From the NCBI GenBank assembly GCA_016703535.1, contig JADJBV010000002.1:558001-622000 (forward strand): a DNA stretch of 64,000 nucleotides, written 5' to 3'. Origin of the DNA: Deltaproteobacteria bacterium (GTDB lineage: Bacteria > Myxococcota > Kuafuiibacteriia > Kuafuiibacteriales > Kuafuiibacteriaceae). This document shows positions 1 to 8,431 of this stretch, piece by piece. The notes below the pieces were generated by a model, which was given only the letters and a program-made list of their open reading frames with translations, had not been told where the DNA came from and ran no database searches. Both the position numbers and the translations under genes were made by a program. Within the stretch, counting starts at the first letter, position 1. Every line of letters starts with the position of its first letter.

Positions 1-120
1 TTGCTCGGGCCCGCCCGGTATCAGGGCCACACCGGCGGGAGGCCGATGCAGATCGTGTGGGAGCTGGAGCACCCGATCCCACCAGAGATCTATGAGGAGA
101 CCAAGGCCGCAGCCGGGTGA
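1..120 (+). CDS. C-terminal end of a truncated unknown protein
   Basis: An open frame runs from the first base to a TGA at 118-120, giving about 39 residues that end in EIYEETKAAAG. The 5' part lies outside the window. The fragment has a charged, proline-containing end (ELEHPIPPEIYEE) and no domain that I recognise. Only 36 bases separate it from the IS element, so it may be the flank of the insertion site. Whether it is a real gene end or a chance open frame cannot be decided from 39 codons. Confidence 0.35.
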   Translation: MLGPARYQGHTGGRPMQIVWELEHPIPPEIYEETKAAAG

Positions 121-156
121 TCGAATGCACTCGGAAAAGTGAGTGGGGGGACCTAG

Positions 157-1689
157 CAGCCTGTTGATCTGACCCGCCGCTCTTCGGATCGACCCGGCCC
201 TGCGTCCATGAGATCAAGGCGGCATGTCGATGGGCAAGAAGCGCTCCCGGCAGCCCGAGATGTTCGTGGCGGCGGCCGGGATGAGGCCGCCGGGGCACCG
301 GTTCTACGAGAAGCTGAATGAACTCTTGGACCTGGCGGACTTCGACCGGCAGGTCGAGGCGCTGTGCGAGCCGTTCTACGATCCGGATCCGACGAAGGGG
401 CGGCAGTCCATTCCACCGGGCGTGTACTTCCGGATGCTGCTGATCGGGTACTTCGAGGGGATCGAATCCGAGCGCGGCATCTGCTGGCGCTGCGAGGATT
501 CGCTGTCCTTGAGGGAGTTCTTGAACCTCAGCCTGGACGATCCGGTACCCGACCACTCGACCCTATCCCGGACACGGACGCGGCTCAGTAGCGACGTCTT
601 TCGGGCGGTTTTCCGTCTCGTTCTGAAGCTTGTCGAGGAGAAATGGCTGCTGCGAGGTCGGGTCGCGGGTGTGGACTCGACCTATCTTCGGGCCGACGCT
701 TCGATGAAGGCGATCGTTCGGCGGGACACGCAGGAGAGCTACGACGCGTACATCCTGCAGCTGGCCAAGGCCGCCGGCATTGAGAATCCGACCGCCGAAG
801 ATGCCCGCCGCCACGATCGGAAGCGGAAGAAGAAGACCTCGAACGAGGAGTGGGAGTCTCCGACAGATCCTGATGCGCGGATCGCGCGTCTCAAGGACGG
901 GCGCACCCGTTTGAGCTACAAAGCGGAGCACGTCACCGACCTTGAGACCGGGGCGATCATCGCTGCCACGGTCCACCCGAGCGACGCCCCGGACACCGAG
1001 ACGCTGCTGCCTTCGCTGGAGACCGCGCGCCAAAACGTCCTCTCGGAGTCGAAGACGCAGACGGCGGAGACGAAGAAAGGCTCGAACAAGAACGATGACG
1101 ACGACCAGCCTGGCGGTAACGGCGAAGTGGGGCCTCGCGGCGCGGTGGAGGTCGTCGCCGACAAGGGCTACTACAAGACTCAGCTCCTCGTAGACCTCAA
1201 ACAGGCTGGATTTCGGCCCTACATTCCTGAGCCGGTCCGACAACACCGACGGCGACTGGCCGAACTTGATCCAGAGGCGCGAAGGGCCGTGCTCGACAAT
1301 CGACGCCGCACCACCAGAGCCAAGGGGAAGAGTCACCAACGGAAGAGGGGCGAACTCCTCGAACGGCCGTTTGCCCATCTCCTCGAGACGGGCGCGGCGC
1401 GAAGAACTCGCCTCCGAGGCCGCGGCAACGTCGAAAAGCGCTACATCATCCACGCCGCCGCAGCGAACCTCGGGCTGATCTTGAGGACCACCCACGGCCG
1501 CGGGACTCCACGCGGATGGGCGGACGGTGGCGTCCTCGGAATGTTGCTCGTCCTACTGTGCTCGGTGGCGCAGGTGGCGCTCGGGCCGGTTTACCGCGCG
1601 GTAGGCCGCCTCATGACACAGCTCCTGGCGCCAGTTACCCAACTCCCGGGCCTGCAGAACTGTCGCCTCGGCGCCAAATCAACAGGCTG
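157..1689 (+). mobile_element. IS1182-like insertion sequence flanked by CTAG
   Basis: The left end CAGCCTGTTGAT (157-168) is repeated in inverted orientation at the right end (1678-1689). Both ends abut CTAG (153-156 and 1690-1693), so the palindromic tetranucleotide is probably the duplicated target. The element is about 1.5 kb and carries one intact transposase whose stop codon lies in the right flank CTAG. Length, single gene and transposase type fit the IS1182 group. Because the ends match perfectly and the gene is intact, the element may still be active or recently inserted. Confidence 0.85.
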
Positions 1690-1693
1690 CTAG
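224..1693 (+). CDS. IS1182-family DDE transposase
   Basis: This 489-residue protein cuts and rejoins the ends of the surrounding IS element. An N-terminal DUF772-like region (FEGIESERGICWRCEDSLSL, then PDHSTLSRTRTRL) precedes the catalytic core. Candidate DDE residues are D151 in GVDSTYLRAD, D313 in VVADKGYYK and E380 in the ERPFAHLLETG region. A variable, Lys/Asn/Asp-rich insert lies around residues 280-300. The C-terminal NVEKRYIIHAAAANLGLILR matches the family's closing helix. The last codons run through the right inverted repeat and the stop TAG lies in the flanking CTAG. ATG 224 or the second ATG at 230 could be the start. No frameshift is visible, so it looks functional. Confidence 0.9.
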   Translation: MSMGKKRSRQPEMFVAAAGMRPPGHRFYEKLNELLDLADFDRQVEALCEPFYDPDPTKGRQSIPPGVYFRMLLIGYFEGIESERGICWRCEDSLSLREFLNLSLDDPVPDHSTLSRTRTRLSSDVFRAVFRLVLKLVEEKWLLRGRVAGVDSTYLRADASMKAIVRRDTQESYDAYILQLAKAAGIENPTAEDARRHDRKRKKKTSNEEWESPTDPDARIARLKDGRTRLSYKAEHVTDLETGAIIAATVHPSDAPDTETLLPSLETARQNVLSESKTQTAETKKGSNKNDDDDQPGGNGEVGPRGAVEVVADKGYYKTQLLVDLKQAGFRPYIPEPVRQHRRRLAELDPEARRAVLDNRRRTTRAKGKSHQRKRGELLERPFAHLLETGAARRTRLRGRGNVEKRYIIHAAAANLGLILRTTHGRGTPRGWADGGVLGMLLVLLCSVAQVALGPVYRAVGRLMTQLLAPVTQLPGLQNCRLGAKSTGC

Positions 1694-2397
1694 CCATTTC
1701 GACGCAGCGATATCGAGGACTTCGGTAGATTGCCGAGAGCACTAAGAAGCACACTTGCCACCTTCTCGGCATCGGCCTGCTTGAGCGGAGTGTTTGGGCT
1801 TGATGATGCGCCCGCGACTTCAGGAGGTCTACAGCGGATCGCGGCGGCTATCGCAGCCAGAATACGCTCGCCGTGCGCTTCATCAACTTTCTTGATGTTC
1901 TTCCCAACGCCGCTGATGAACTGTTCATCTTGCTTGCGGGAGGGCCAATTCTCCAAGTCGAGCAAAGTAACCCCGATCTTGCTAAATAGGGACATCACAA
2001 ATGAGGCGCAGGTCAGCCCTACGTCGGTCGAGCCGAGCAGCATCTTCCCGTCGTCTTGAACCTTCGCGATCGGAGGAGTGAATCCGAAGCGGATGCTGTC
2101 GCTTAGGTTCTTTTCAGCAACCTTCCCACACAGGAGCGCTAGCGCAAGCTGCTGTTCGGGCGCAAGAGCCGGCTTGACCCAGCAATAGAACTTGATGTCT
2201 TCGTGATCCTGCTCGTCCTTGTAAAGCTGTTGGTCTCCTGCAAGGTGCAGGAGCCAAGCAAAGCTTGCTGAGAGTCGCAACCTGTAGAGTAAAGCGACAT
2301 GCCAGCCCCCATCGGCGTTCCCAACTATCCCGACATGGACTTGCCCAACTGGCAAATCATCGGCGCTAGGCGCGATCAGCCAAGGAGGCAAGGTCAT
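1690..2397 (-). CDS. Hypothetical protein, third gene of a minus-strand operon
   Basis: The gene encodes 235 residues with no domain that I recognise. The N-terminus is aromatic and proline-rich (MTLPPWLIAPSADDLPVGQ). The middle has KFYCWVKPALAPEQQ and GFTPPIAKVQDDGKMLLGSTD, and the C-terminus is more helical. There is no clear signal peptide or membrane helix. It begins one base after the stop of the upstream gene, so the two are almost certainly co-transcribed. Its own stop codon TAG is formed by the CTAG target of the IS element. An insertion into a single CTAG would leave this reading frame unchanged, so the gene may be full length although the IS touches its last base. Confidence 0.6.
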   Translation of the reverse strand: MTLPPWLIAPSADDLPVGQVHVGIVGNADGGWHVALLYRLRLSASFAWLLHLAGDQQLYKDEQDHEDIKFYCWVKPALAPEQQLALALLCGKVAEKNLSDSIRFGFTPPIAKVQDDGKMLLGSTDVGLTCASFVMSLFSKIGVTLLDLENWPSRKQDEQFISGVGKNIKKVDEAHGERILAAIAAAIRCRPPEVAGASSSPNTPLKQADAEKVASVLLSALGNLPKSSISLRRNG

Positions 2398-2398
2398 G

Positions 2399-3121
2399 CT
2401 ACTTCAGCCCATCCACCAGCTGGGCGACCTCTTTCTCTGAAGACTTGATCTCGAGGAGGCGTTGCCTGACGCGCTCCCAGAGTTCGCCCCGCTTCGGGAG
2501 ATGCTCCCGTCCAAGATTTGTGGCTACAAGCAGCATCACCAGCGTGCTTGAGTCAAGTTCCCCGAGGTCGAGCTCCTCAAGTTGTTGTTCAAGGTCCGCG
2601 AACCTCCCTGCATCGAGCAGAGCCCGAACGTGGTCGAGGACTAGCTCGCCAGCCAAGGCCGGGTCGCGTGCCTTCACGAAGAACCGGACACCGGCGAGGA
2701 CATCGGTCCTGAAGAGGACCTCACTCGCCAAGAGCTTGAGCGTCTCATGCCAATCATCGTTCGCGCGCTCCAGACAAGAGGATCTTCGCTCCGATCGGGC
2801 GAGTCGCTTCTTGAGGACTTCAACCTCCCTCTCGAGCGCGTCAAGCCGTTCCTGAGTCGGGTTGGACGCTTTCGAATAGTAGAGCGAGGGCTCCACGGCA
2901 AGGCCAAGATGAACCTCATGAATGTCCAGCCAAAAGCAACGGCTCAGATCCGCTGCCATGGGTGCGGGTACCTCCTTTCTCTGGATTTCGCGGAACAGTT
3001 GGTCAGCGATGCGTCGGCCAGACCTCTCCTTCTTCCAATGTTGGTGTGTGCCGATGGAGGCGAAGTGCTCTCCGGTCTCCTGCTCGATGGGAGCGTGAAT
3101 GGTCTGCGTCGGCTTGTTCAC
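2399..3121 (-). CDS. Hypothetical coiled-coil protein, second gene of the operon
   Basis: This 240-residue protein has a likely coiled coil at about residues 92-120 (TQERLDALEREVEVLKKRLA) and a helical Leu-rich second half (FADLEQQLEELDLGELDSS). No enzyme motif, signal peptide or membrane span is visible. Its ATG overlaps the upstream gene's TGA by four bases (ATGA), which indicates translational coupling, and the downstream gene follows after one base. The tight three-gene arrangement suggests that the products act together, perhaps as a complex held by this coiled coil. The function is unknown. Confidence 0.6.
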   Translation of the reverse strand: MNKPTQTIHAPIEQETGEHFASIGTHQHWKKERSGRRIADQLFREIQRKEVPAPMAADLSRCFWLDIHEVHLGLAVEPSLYYSKASNPTQERLDALEREVEVLKKRLARSERRSSCLERANDDWHETLKLLASEVLFRTDVLAGVRFFVKARDPALAGELVLDHVRALLDAGRFADLEQQLEELDLGELDSSTLVMLLVATNLGREHLPKRGELWERVRQRLLEIKSSEKEVAQLVDGLK

Positions 3122-3846
3122 TGAACAATCTCCTCAACGATGCGCGCTACGGCGGCGAGTGCGACCTGGCGGACGCGCGGCAGTGGATCCCTGTCCGAGC
3201 CGAGATCAATGCTCGTGTATGGCTGCACGGTCTCAACGAAGAACTCCGATGAATCTGGCGACATTGAAATTGAAACCTCGGCAATCCCATCGATGCCTTG
3301 ATCGACTTTATAGCTCACTCTTTCAATACTGACGACTTTCCCCAGCTTCAAGACCTTGTCAGGAAGTGCACCAGGGAGAGGCGCACGCCACTTGCCGACC
3401 TTCAGGTGTCCATGAAAGAAGCCCGAACCGACGAGCGCACCAGCGCTCCACTGAAGCACGAGGTGCGAGAGCTCGCCCCAGGTGACCTTTGAGGAAGGCG
3501 GTGGCCGGCCCTTCTTGGCCGGGCGTAGGATGATCGAGAAGTAGACCTGTCGGGCAGGTTCGTCGTCCGGCTCAACGGCTTCCACGCCTTCATGTTGCTG
3601 CTCGGCTTCAACCGACTGTTCAGCCATCCCTCCTAGGTCCTCGAGATCGATTGCGGGATCGAAATCCGGCGAGACGAAAACCGCACTGCCTTCGAATTCG
3701 CCGGACACCGCGAAGGAAGAGATGATGATTGCGTTTCGGCGTAGCTCTCCGAGCGCGAGGGCCTTCGCCCAGAGGTCCTCGTTCCAGTCGAGGATCGCGT
3801 CGGCGCGAAGGAACAAGTGCCCGAGTTCTTTTTCCAGATCGGTCAT
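3118..3846 (-). CDS. Hypothetical protein, first gene of a three-gene operon
   Basis: The 242-residue product begins MTDLEKELGHLFLRADAILD and has a very acidic stretch at about residues 80-98 (glutamate- and aspartate-rich). It then shows a beta-rich region (RQVYFSIILRPAKKG, GKVVSIERVSYKVDQGIDGI). No domain is recognised. It leads the minus-strand operon (3846 to 1690) and overlaps the next gene by four bases. The upstream gap carries a 9-bp inverted repeat (3960-3991) and a perfect 10-bp palindrome (3995-4004) that could be control sites. Genes of this kind near an IS and an envelope cluster are often accessory; nothing in the sequence fixes the role. Confidence 0.6.
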   Translation of the reverse strand: MTDLEKELGHLFLRADAILDWNEDLWAKALALGELRRNAIIISSFAVSGEFEGSAVFVSPDFDPAIDLEDLGGMAEQSVEAEQQHEGVEAVEPDDEPARQVYFSIILRPAKKGRPPPSSKVTWGELSHLVLQWSAGALVGSGFFHGHLKVGKWRAPLPGALPDKVLKLGKVVSIERVSYKVDQGIDGIAEVSISMSPDSSEFFVETVQPYTSIDLGSDRDPLPRVRQVALAAVARIVEEIVQ

Positions 3847-4363
3847 GGCAAGGGCTGCGGGCCCGTTTATCCCAGTCTGCCTTCTCGCGCTACGGGTTGC
3901 GATCCCCGGAACGTTCGTTCAGAACAGGGACTTAGCCACCGACGAGGCTGGGTGGCCAAACGCGGTATAGGCGCAATCCGAAATACCGCGTCATACGTAT
4001 ACGTTGGCATCTCGTAGTTGGTGCGCGCGGGTCTTACCGGATAGCTGTCTCCGCCTGGGACAGGGGGCCAAGCGCACAGGTTGCTGCTGTCGATGCATCA
4101 CGGAAAGCCCCATGTAGCTGCCGTGGAGGGGAGCGAAGATCCATCCGTTAGGTGGAGGTGGATGGGAGACCGATCAGTGTCGGGTCGATTAGGCAGGCGC
4201 CAGCCCACCAACGCTGAGCGCCGCTACGCCATGGGGCCCGACCAAACTCGGCCACCCAATTCCCCGCGTCGCTGCCGGCGCTTCACCAAGTCTCAACAAT
4301 GCGATGCTGATCGCCTGCTCGCCCGGCTTCCCGGGACGGTTACCTCGGGGCCGGCCTTCCGCT
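3847..4363. other. Intergenic region with inverted repeats upstream of the operon
   Basis: This gap of about 500 bases has no convincing gene. It contains a 9-bp inverted repeat (ACGCGGTAT at 3960-3968 with its complement at 3983-3991, 14-base loop) followed by a perfect 10-bp palindrome, ACGTATACGT, at 3995-4004. Both lie 110-160 bases upstream of the start at 3846 and could be operators or part of a promoter. I see nothing else in 4005-4363, which separates the 5' end of one minus-strand unit from the 3' end of the collagen-like gene. Confidence 0.4.
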
Positions 4364-5347
4364 CTATCGCAGGACCGGAGTGAACGGTGGAACGTACGGA
4401 AACACCGGCACCACGAGGGGCGGAACGCTCTGGGCTTCCTGGAACAATAGGCTCGGTCGTAGTTCGCATGGGGTGAGAGGATGACAGTTTACCCCGTTGT
4501 CTAGCCACGAGCAGATCGTACGCAAGGTTGGTGGAGTCGTCACGTTGTAGAACAAACTTCCATTGCCCGAGGCATGACCTTGGAGTGGAAAGTTCTGGTT
4601 CGTGGGCGCATACAGCGGGGCACCAGTGCAGTCCACAGACTCGTATTGCCGATCGTTTGATGTTGGATTGAAGGGCCAAATTGGCGTGTACGCGGATAGG
4701 TCTGGACTGAGCTTCCAAAGAATTTCATTTGTGTCTTGATAGTACACATCGTCCGAACTGGGCGCCTGGACTCGGTAGTCGGGACGGTAGAGCCCTGGTA
4801 CGAGGGTTCCATTAGCATCGCGCCAACGTATCCCTGGCGGCCCGGTCGGCCCAGTGGGACCGGGAGTGCCATTGCACAGGTACGAACCTCCGCTCGGAGT
4901 GGTGAAGGCGGCCCCACCTTGAGGGCAGCGCGGATCGCCGGGTGGGATCACTGCGACCGTCACCGAGTCGCCGTCGGCGCCCCGCGCCCCGGTGGGTCCG
5001 GTGGGGCCGACTGGGCCTCCTGCGGGTCCGGTGGCACCGGTGGGACCTGCGGGGCCGGTTGGGCCGAGTGGGCCAGAGGGACCGAACGGGCCGGTGGGGC
5101 CTGCGGGTCCGGTGGGGCCGGCGGGGGCCGAATTCCGGGCGCAGGTGGAGGGCGCTCCGGTGCAGGTCCAGCCGGGTTCGGCGCGGCAGGCGGCGGAGCA
5201 GCCGTCACCGGAGGCTCGGGCGCCGTCGTCGCATTCTTCGTAGTCCTGGCGAACGCCATCGCCGCATTCGGGCAGGTCCTGGCTGGGGTCGAGGGCCTGG
5301 GTGCATCCGAAGCATGTCCCGATCGCGACCCACCATCCGATTTTCAT
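4364..5347 (-). CDS. Collagen-like, cysteine-rich-repeat secreted protein
   Basis: This 327-residue protein is probably exported. A short hydrophobic N-terminus ends at a cysteine (FGC, residue 15), which could be a weak lipobox. Next is one Myxococcus cysteine-rich repeat at about 28-58 (CGDGVRQDYEECDDG, then GDGCSAAC), a disulphide module common in myxobacterial surface proteins. Then come about 20 Gly-X-Y triplets, mostly GPTGPAGPTGPFGPS-like, a second short collagen stretch (GPTGPTGPPG), and a non-collagenous C-terminal part with several Cys. Bacterial collagen-like stalks trimerise and project from the surface. The ATG overlaps the stop of the PEGA gene by four bases, so the two are one operon. 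The Gly-Pro repeat is prone to slippage, so triplet number may vary between strains. Confidence 0.8.
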   Translation of the reverse strand: MKIGWWVAIGTCFGCTQALDPSQDLPECGDGVRQDYEECDDGARASGDGCSAACRAEPGWTCTGAPSTCARNSAPAGPTGPAGPTGPFGPSGPLGPTGPAGPTGATGPAGGPVGPTGPTGARGADGDSVTVAVIPPGDPRCPQGGAAFTTPSGGSYLCNGTPGPTGPTGPPGIRWRDANGTLVPGLYRPDYRVQAPSSDDVYYQDTNEILWKLSPDLSAYTPIWPFNPTSNDRQYESVDCTGAPLYAPTNQNFPLQGHASGNGSLFYNVTTPPTLRTICSWLDNGVNCHPLTPCELRPSLLFQEAQSVPPLVVPVFPYVPPFTPVLR

Positions 5348-7431
5348 CGCTCACTCCCTCCCTCAACGGGCGCGAACACGTCGCTCTCCAAGGTGCCGGC
5401 CTTGGGTTCGCCCCAGAGCCACTCGATGGCGCTCCAGGCGCCAAGGACGGCGGCGGTGACGAAGAAGCCGGTGGCCCAGCCCTGGAACTCGACTCGGGCC
5501 TGGTCTTGTTCGGAGACCGCGCGCCTCATGACATCGACCTCTTCCGGCAAGCTGGCTTGCATTAGGTTTCCAAAGGCTTCGTCGCGGATGGCAGCGGCGT
5601 TGTGGGCACGGGCGAGAAGGTAACTTCCACCGGCCACGGCGACGCTCGCGCCCGCAAGAGAGCCCCAACGTCGCCAGAACCAGGCCGTTTGGCTCGCGGC
5701 CATTTCTTCGGCGGTCTTTGGCCGTTCGGCGACGATCACCATTCGCTGATTGCCGGGCGCGAGTTTCAGTTCGCCCTTCCAGCGTTGTTGGCCGTCGAGC
5801 ACCAGCTCGAGGGGGAGGGCTCCCGGTCGCACGGGGTTGGGTTGGTTGGGGACCAGGACCGCGGGGCCACTTCTCAAATCCCAGGCGCCCGGCGGGAGCT
5901 TCACGAACACGCTGGCGGTGGCGCCCGCCCAAGAAGGGGGCACCGTCAGTTCTTCTCGTCGCTCCTCACCTTCGATCAACTGCAGGACGCGCTTGGGACC
6001 GAGCGCACTTCCCAGGCGCAGCTGCAGCTCGACCGGGCGCTCCGCGTGCACCTCACCCTTCCATGGGGTGGTGCCGACCGATCGGCCATCCACGATCACT
6101 TCGGCCTCGACCGCCGTGGGCTGACCCGCGACAAGCGACAGGGCTTCGACCTTGAGGCGGGCGCGTTTGGCGATCAACCCGACCCGCATGTTGGCCACAC
6201 CGCCTAGGCCCACCGTGATCATCTGCTTGAAGGAGTGGTGACCCAGGGCGCGAACATCGACGACGTGGTCTCCGACGCCGACCGCGGAGAGGCGCAGGGG
6301 CAGGCGCCCGACCGGCCGATCATCGACGAAGACCTCGGCACCTTGCGGTTCGCCTTCCACCACGAGGCTGCCGGCGTTTTGCGCCAGCGCGTAGCGAAAC
6401 GGGCTGACCACCCCGGGCTGAACGCGAACGCGTTGGCGTTGGGAGGCGATGAATCCCGGTGCCTCCACGACCAGCTCATATTCGCCGGCCCGAAGATCCA
6501 GCTTCAGGACACCGCCCTGGACCGGTCGCGGCTCACCATTGAGCAATAGCGTCGCAGAGTCGGGCGTACCGCGAACCTCAAGAGTTCCAAAGATCGACTC
6601 CAGCTCCACCGTGCCTTCGGCCGGGATGCGCACGCCCGCGGGCCCGAGGTCGACGTCAAAGCGTCGATGGCCATAAAGCCCGCCCGCCGCCCGGAGAATG
6701 ATCACGTAGTGGCCCACCCCGAGCTCTTTGGTGAACAGCCCACCCGCCGTGGTGCCCGCATGGGCCCCGTTCACATAGATCTCGATGGGCTCCTCGGGTC
6801 GCCCGCGTGCCGCCACGCTGATCTTCAAGTACCCACTCCGATCGGTGGGCGGATTCTTGATGCGTGCCCCCTGCTCGAGATCGACCTGGAAGTCGCCGTA
6901 GAGCCCGCTCTGGCGAGCCCTCAGCTCCCGACCCACCTCTTCGATCGCCGCTCGAAGGCCGTCCTCGGTACAATCGGCGTCGGCCCTCAACGACTGCTCG
7001 TTGAGTTCGGTCCGCAGGTCGAACATCCGAAGCTCAAAGATGCAGCCACCGCCGATCCTGGACCAACTCGCCGCCGCCACCTTCGCCGCCGCCACCGCCT
7101 TGCCCAGCTCGATCTGGCAGGCCTCATCGAAGCACTCCCGGTAACTCTCCGACTTCCGATCGAGAAGCACCTGCCGAACCGCCGTCCGCGGCACCGTCTG
7201 AAAGCCGCTCCGCGCGATCTCGCCCTCCAGCAGGTCCAAGAACTTGGGCATCGTCGAGGCGTTGATCTTGGGCAGATCGCGAACCGCGATCTCGAACACC
7301 GCCACGGCGGGGCGACCCTCCGACGATCCCGCGAGCGCCGGCACGGACGGGAGCAAGATCGCCATGAGCCCGGCCAGCGGACCCAACACGCTCCGATGGG
7401 TTGAGCCCCCGAATCTCGATCTCCCTCTCAT
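5344..7431 (-). CDS. PEGA-domain envelope protein
   Basis: The 695-residue product has a signal peptide (LAGLMAILLPSVPALAG, cleaved near residue 35). A globular N-terminal region follows (AVAVFEIAVRDLPK...FLDLLEGEIARSGF), resembling the TolB-like/curli-associated fold that starts many myxobacterial PEGA proteins. Then come several beta-sandwich PEGA-type repeats (for example GSLVVEGEPQGAEVFVDDRP, VGRLPLRLSAVGVGDHVVDV). Near the C-terminus two hydrophobic segments (SLAGASVAVAGGSYLLA and TGFFVTAAVLGAWSAIEW) suggest membrane anchoring. It is the first gene of a pair with the collagen-like protein, which implies a shared surface structure. No catalytic residues are evident. The gene starts at ATG 7431; the region upstream is a 1-kb gap shared with the divergent TIGR04255 operon. 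Confidence 0.75.
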   Translation of the reverse strand: MRGRSRFGGSTHRSVLGPLAGLMAILLPSVPALAGSSEGRPAVAVFEIAVRDLPKINASTMPKFLDLLEGEIARSGFQTVPRTAVRQVLLDRKSESYRECFDEACQIELGKAVAAAKVAAASWSRIGGGCIFELRMFDLRTELNEQSLRADADCTEDGLRAAIEEVGRELRARQSGLYGDFQVDLEQGARIKNPPTDRSGYLKISVAARGRPEEPIEIYVNGAHAGTTAGGLFTKELGVGHYVIILRAAGGLYGHRRFDVDLGPAGVRIPAEGTVELESIFGTLEVRGTPDSATLLLNGEPRPVQGGVLKLDLRAGEYELVVEAPGFIASQRQRVRVQPGVVSPFRYALAQNAGSLVVEGEPQGAEVFVDDRPVGRLPLRLSAVGVGDHVVDVRALGHHSFKQMITVGLGGVANMRVGLIAKRARLKVEALSLVAGQPTAVEAEVIVDGRSVGTTPWKGEVHAERPVELQLRLGSALGPKRVLQLIEGEERREELTVPPSWAGATASVFVKLPPGAWDLRSGPAVLVPNQPNPVRPGALPLELVLDGQQRWKGELKLAPGNQRMVIVAERPKTAEEMAASQTAWFWRRWGSLAGASVAVAGGSYLLARAHNAAAIRDEAFGNLMQASLPEEVDVMRRAVSEQDQARVEFQGWATGFFVTAAVLGAWSAIEWLWGEPKAGTLESDVFAPVEGGSER

Positions 7432-8431
7432 TGGCTTTGCGCCCTGGCACGTGGGGCCAGGTCCACCTTCAGGGGTAGCCGATCTCCAAGCTCGGAACCA
7501 TGGCGACTACCGCCTACAGCCTTCGCGGTGACGCACCAGCACCACACCTGCGCCCCGGATCCGCGACATCTCTGCCAGCCAGGTGATGCAACTTTACATC
7601 GCGATCCCCCGGCGAAGTCGTTTTGACGAGCAACTTTGGATCTCAAGTCGACTCTCAAGGTCGTTTGGACAGGTCCCGGGACCCGTCGGAGCCACTGGGA
7701 TGGGGCGATCCACGCATGATTTTGGTCGTCGGAGGCGCTCCGGAGCGGCAAAAGTGTAGCAGGAACGACACGATCGGCGGTTTTGGCGGGTTCGAGGGAT
7801 GTAAAGTTGATCGTTTAAGCCACTCCGGAGTGGGTTGAACCAGCAAAGTTGAGCGTTGAGGCGACTCCGGAGTGGGTTGGACGAGCGAAGTTGGTCGTTG
7901 AAACGGGAGCGGGGGTGCCTCGACCAGGTGCCGGGGCTCGTTCGGGGCGGTCGGTTGGGGCTGCGGCGGGTCCCGTCGATGGAGAGAGGGGCTCGCCGGC
8001 CCGGGCTTTGACTCGTTCGTTGCTGACCTCCGCGATCGCCGCGGCATCCTTAACCGCCAACGTTGGGTGGGCCGAGCTGTGCGCCGCGCGGCGCCGCTGC
8101 GGCCCAGGCTGCGGAGCTCGCGATGGCGCGCCCGTCCCGGCCGGTGGGCTCTGGGCCTTGCGTTTGTCTGCGGAGCCACCTGCGAACCTCACTGCTTCCG
8201 GCGGCTTTGGGAGGCCGTCGAGTAGGCCCCCGCCCACGCTTGATCGCTCGCGCGTGGCGCCAGGATCCCGTTCGAAATCAGAGCTATAGGACCGGAAGGT
8301 GGGGAGGCGTTGTGGACCTCCGAAGCTCCGCCTAGACGACGTCGCCGTTTGGCTCTAGGCTCTTGACATGGCCGACGAGTTGATCCTGCCTCGTAGGTGC
8401 TACCCCGTAGCCCAAGAAGGAGAGGCGCGCC
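7432..8431. other. 1-kb divergent intergenic region with repeats
   Basis: No convincing gene lies here. The left half holds a 12-bp inverted match: CAACTTTACATC at 7589-7600 and GATGTAAAGTTG at 7799-7810. It leads into a 42-bp direct repeat (separate entry). The right part has a TTGACA at 8363-8368, a possible -35 box for the rightward operon, but no good -10 box at normal spacing. The region must contain promoters for the leftward PEGA operon and the rightward TIGR04255 operon. Confidence 0.45.
7803..7902 (+). repeat. 42-bp direct repeat with palindromic core
   Basis: Units start at 7803, 7845 and 7887 (the third partial), a constant 42-bp period. Each full unit has AAGTTG near the start and the perfect palindrome ACTCCGGAGT (7822-7831 and 7864-7873) followed by GGGTTG. 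Units differ at several bases, so this is an old or drifting repeat. The period is a multiple of three, but no gene here is convincing. It may be a dispersed intergenic repeat or a multi-site operator. Confidence 0.7.

Noticed and set aside
4081..4383. 100-codon plus-strand frame
   Set aside because: Low-complexity, Arg/Pro-rich, no ribosome site and overlaps the collagen-like gene's end.
7815..8237. 140-codon minus-strand frame over the 42-bp repeats
   Set aside because: The repeat could encode a 14-residue unit (THSGVAST-like), but the rest is composition-driven and no start context exists.
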